Assembly: GCA_035302405.1 (NCBI GenBank)
Contig: DATGSR010000262.1
Location: forward strand, 1 to 22,099
From: CALKWS01 sp035302405
GTDB taxonomy: Bacteria; Actinomycetota; Actinomycetes; Actinomycetales; Beutenbergiaceae
Direction: 5' to 3'
Length of the DNA stretch: 22,099 bases
The translations under genes were made by a program, and so were the position numbers. The stretch's first letter is position 1, and every line of letters begins with the position of its first letter. Below the pieces are notes generated by a model. The model was not told the DNA's origin. It saw only the letters and a program-made list of their open reading frames with translations, and did not search any database. Below, piece after piece: positions 20,231 through 22,099 of this stretch.

Positions 20231-21142
20231 GTGCGAGAGAACCACCACGCGTCCCAGCGCAGTCGAAGCGTTGATGATCAACCCGATGCCCGGCCGGACA
20301 CGGCCCCGTCGGGGCGCATCGTGTTGGGCGGTACCCCCATCGGCGATGTCGGGGATGCCTCTCCTCGGCTCCGCGCGGCCCTGGGCAGTGCCGATGTCAT
20401 AGCGGCGGAAGACACGCGCAAACTCCGCGATCTAGCGGCCCGTCTGCAGGTCACGATCACCGGCGCGGTGATGTCCTACCACGAGCACAATGAGGCCGCC
20501 CGCGCGCCGGAACTCGTGGAGTTGGCCGCGAAAGGGGCCGAGGTGCTGGTGGTATCCGACGCCGGAATGCCCGGAGTTTCCGACCCTGGCTATCGAGTGG
20601 TCCGGATCGCTGCGGAAGCGGCGGTGCCGGTGACGGCGGTGCCCGGCCCCAGCGCGGCTCTGACCGCGTTGGCGTTGTCGGGCCTGCCCAGCGACCGGTT
20701 CACTTTCGAGGGGTTCCTGCCCCGTAAACCTGGGGAGCGGTCCCGGGTGCTGGCCGCCCTCGCCACCGAGGAACGCACCATGGTGTTCTTCGAATCCCCC
20801 CGTAGGGCCGGCGCCACCCTGGCCGCCATGGCCGCGGCGTTCGCCCCCGATCGCCACGCGGTGGTGTGCCGGGAACTGACCAAGACGCACGAGGAGGTGC
20901 GCCGCGGCGACCTGGGCGACCTTGCCGAGTGGGCCAGCGACGGCTTGCTCGGGGAAGTCACAGTGGTGGTCGCAGGTGCCCAACCTTCTTCCGTAGACCC
21001 CGCGGATGCGGTGGAGGCGGTGCTGGCCAGGGTGGAGCAGGGGCAGCGGTTGAAGGAGGCGGTCAACGAGGTCGCGGCGCTGACCGGTGCTGGGAAGCGC
21101 GACCTTTACCAGGCCGCGTTGCAGGCACGGCGCCGGGACTGA
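20231..21142 (+). CDS. rsmI: 16S rRNA (cytidine-1402 2'-O)-methyltransferase
   Basis: Methylates the ribose of C1402 in the decoding centre with SAM. The 303-residue protein has the tetrapyrrole-methylase fold: GRIVLGGTPIGDVGDASPRL, AAEDTRKLRDL, SYHEHNE, VVSDAGMPGVSDPGYRVV, VTAVPGPSAALTALALSGLPSDRFTFEGFLPRK, FFESPRR, REL(T)KTHEE and the C-terminal GAGKRDLYQAALQ. ATPIGN of the textbook enzyme reads GTPIGD here. The 25-residue N-terminus before the domain is disordered. GTG 20231 is preferred for its upstream hexamer; an in-frame GTG at 20213 would add six residues. The stop codon sits in the first of three 22-bp tandem repeats. Confidence 0.95.
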   Translation: MRENHHASQRSRSVDDQPDARPDTAPSGRIVLGGTPIGDVGDASPRLRAALGSADVIAAEDTRKLRDLAARLQVTITGAVMSYHEHNEAARAPELVELAAKGAEVLVVSDAGMPGVSDPGYRVVRIAAEAAVPVTAVPGPSAALTALALSGLPSDRFTFEGFLPRKPGERSRVLAALATEERTMVFFESPRRAGATLAAMAAAFAPDRHAVVCRELTKTHEEVRRGDLGDLAEWASDGLLGEVTVVVAGAQPSSVDPADAVEAVLARVEQGQRLKEAVNEVAALTGAGKRDLYQAALQARRRD

Positions 21143-21196
21143 AGGTGTGGAGCGCCGGGACTGAAGGTGTGGATCGCCGGAACTGAAGGGGTGCAT
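21131..21196. repeat. 22-bp tandem repeat, three copies, overlapping the rsmI stop
   Basis: Units at 21131-21152, 21153-21174 and 21175-21196. The consensus starts CGCCGGGACTGAAGGTGTGG. The first two differ at one base, the third at four or so. The rsmI stop TGA (21140-21142) lies inside unit one, and each unit repeats that TGA. The rest of the 135-bp gap to the next gene has a -10-like hexamer only. Confidence 0.88.
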
Positions 21197-21265
21197 CGCC
21201 GCGAAGCCGACTTTTGTGGCGCTCGCCGAGGCGGGAATCATGCCGACAGGCCCGCTGTTCCGAGG

Positions 21266-21271
21266 CACGAT
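21266..21271 (+). promoter_or_regulatory. -10-like hexamer CACGAT before the methyltransferase gene
   Basis: CACGAT ends six bases before ATG 21278, identical in sequence and spacing to the histidine kinase gene. No Shine-Dalgarno. Confidence 0.35.
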
Positions 21272-21277
21272 GGAAGC

Positions 21278-21883
21278 ATGACTGAACCGAGCAAATGGGT
21301 GGAGATGACCACCCATAATCCCGAGCACTCAACCTGGTACGTCCAGCGGTTCCGGGAGATGGCCGCCGCAGGCAAGGACCTGGTGGGCGAGGCCCGTCTG
21401 ATCGATGCCATGGTGCCACCGCGCTCCCGAGTTCTGGACGCTGGTTGCGGACCCGGTCGACACAGCGGATACCTGGCCGAGCGCGGTCATGACGTGGTGG
21501 GCGTGGACGTGGACCCGGTGCTGATCGACGCGGCTCGGGAGGACTTTCCCGGCCCTACATGGGTCGTGGGCGATCTCGCCGAACTGGATCTGCCGGCCCA
21601 GGGCATCACCGAAGGTTTCGACGCGGTCCTGTGTGCCGGTAACGTGATGACGTTCTTGGCGCCCAGCACCCGCGGTGAGGTGCTTTCCCGGATGGCACGG
21701 CACCTTTATGCCGACGGGCGCGTGGCCGTCGGTTTCGGTGCTGGGCGCGGATACGACGTCGACGAGTTCCTGGCCGACGCCCGCGCCGCGGGGCTGGTGC
21801 CCGACCTACTGCTGTCCACCTGGGACTTGCGTCCGTACCACGAGGACTCCGACTTTCTGGTCGCCCTGCTGCGCCACCGCTGA
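21278..21883 (+). CDS. Class I SAM-dependent methyltransferase
   Basis: A 201-residue Rossmann-fold methyltransferase. Motif I VLDAGCGPGRHSGYLAERGHDVVGVDVDP covers SAM binding, followed by PTWVVGDLAELDLP (motif II region), FDAVLCAGNVMTFLAP (post-motif acidic strand) and DGRVAVGFGAGRGYDVDEF. The N-terminus (TEPSKWVEMTTHNPEHSTWYVQRFREMAAAGKDLVGEARL) is typical of a small actinobacterial group with a conserved STWY-x-x-RFR. The substrate is unknown. The position after rsmI does not imply an rRNA target, since metG is what usually follows rsmI. The ATG at 21278 is supported by the hexamer and the conserved N-terminus. Confidence 0.9.
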   Translation: MTEPSKWVEMTTHNPEHSTWYVQRFREMAAAGKDLVGEARLIDAMVPPRSRVLDAGCGPGRHSGYLAERGHDVVGVDVDPVLIDAAREDFPGPTWVVGDLAELDLPAQGITEGFDAVLCAGNVMTFLAPSTRGEVLSRMARHLYADGRVAVGFGAGRGYDVDEFLADARAAGLVPDLLLSTWDLRPYHEDSDFLVALLRHR

Positions 21884-21893
21884 GCCCCCGCGG

Positions 21894-21955
21894 CGCCCCG
21901 AGCCGCCCCGCTGGGCCCCCAAGTCGCCCCGACCCGCCCGGCTGGGCCCTCAAGG
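21894..21955. repeat. 31-bp tandem repeat, two copies, after the methyltransferase gene
   Basis: Units at 21894-21924 and 21925-21955 match at 27 of 31 positions. They are C-rich (CGCCCCGA, GCTGGGCCC, CAAG). They start ten bases after the stop codon. The remaining sequence to the window end shows no gene. Confidence 0.8.
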
Positions 21956-22036
21956 GGCACCGGCCCGCCCCCGCACCCTGACCCGCAGGTACGTGGTGCC
22001 GCCCCGAGCGGCGCTACCGCTGCGCCCACCCGCTCA

Positions 22037-22099
22037 GCGCTCGAACTGGCCGATTGGATGGTTGCAGCGCACCTGGCAGGGGCTTCGTGCGCTCGAACT
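22037..22099. repeat. 11-bp direct repeat at the window edge, possibly a 52-bp period
   Basis: GCGCTCGAACT occurs at 22037-22047 and again as the last 11 bases, 22089-22099. Whether a second full 52-bp unit follows lies outside the window. Confidence 0.5.

Noticed and set aside
19140..20402. Open frame antisense to pmt and reaching into rsmI (about 420 codons)
   Set aside because: Gln/His/Arg/Pro-rich translation without domains, covering two well-supported genes.
21131..21196. Attachment site or insertion-sequence end
   Set aside because: Repeats are direct and tandem, there is no integrase or transposase gene, and no matching copy elsewhere in the window.

Overview
The window is high-GC DNA with the gene content and signals of an actinobacterium. 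The order SURF1 / DUF3817 / guaA, the divergent pmt / rsmI pair, several PspC-domain proteins with a LuxR-type two-component system, a Ser/Thr protein kinase, and frequent leaderless-type starts all point that way. Micrococcales or a related order is my guess, from memory of gene order and not from any search. No rRNA, tRNA, CRISPR array, insertion sequence or phage gene was recognised. No stretch over 300 bases lacks a gene.

Left part (1-4770): the 3' part of a SURF1-like gene, a convergent anchored protein of unknown function (795-1793, minus), a DUF3817 membrane protein, a UDP-glucose 6-dehydrogenase of the short enterobacterial type (minus), and a DUF3626 protein. Middle-left (4834-8124): guaA, a small MmcQ/YjbR-like protein and a GT4 glycosyltransferase, each with its own apparent promoter.

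Centre (8138-12103): an envelope-stress sensing locus. A PspC / toast-rack (LiaF-like) membrane protein and a small downstream membrane protein are read leftward. A PspC-domain histidine kinase and its NarL/LuxR-type regulator are read rightward. The 125-bp divergent spacer carries three TCAGGG half-sites, a natural candidate operator. Immediately right (12240-16106) lies a small membrane protein and then the most interesting module: an ECF-like sigma factor with a six-fold 24-bp repeat tail, overlapping a transmembrane Ser/Thr kinase with an outside Ig/PKD-like domain, then a lipoprotein and a secreted OmpA-C (peptidoglycan-binding) protein. No anti-sigma factor is visible, so a kinase-controlled sigma factor reading the cell wall is a reasonable hypothesis.

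Right part (16225-22099): a glutathionyl-hydroquinone-reductase-like protein (minus), an aldo/keto reductase, protein O-mannosyltransferase (minus) divergent from rsmI with only 32 bp between start codons, and a class I SAM methyltransferase.

Two patterns run across the whole window. Many genes have a -10-like hexamer 5-7 bases before the start codon and no Shine-Dalgarno, which suggests leaderless mRNAs. Several genes end in short tandem duplications that include or closely follow the stop codon.
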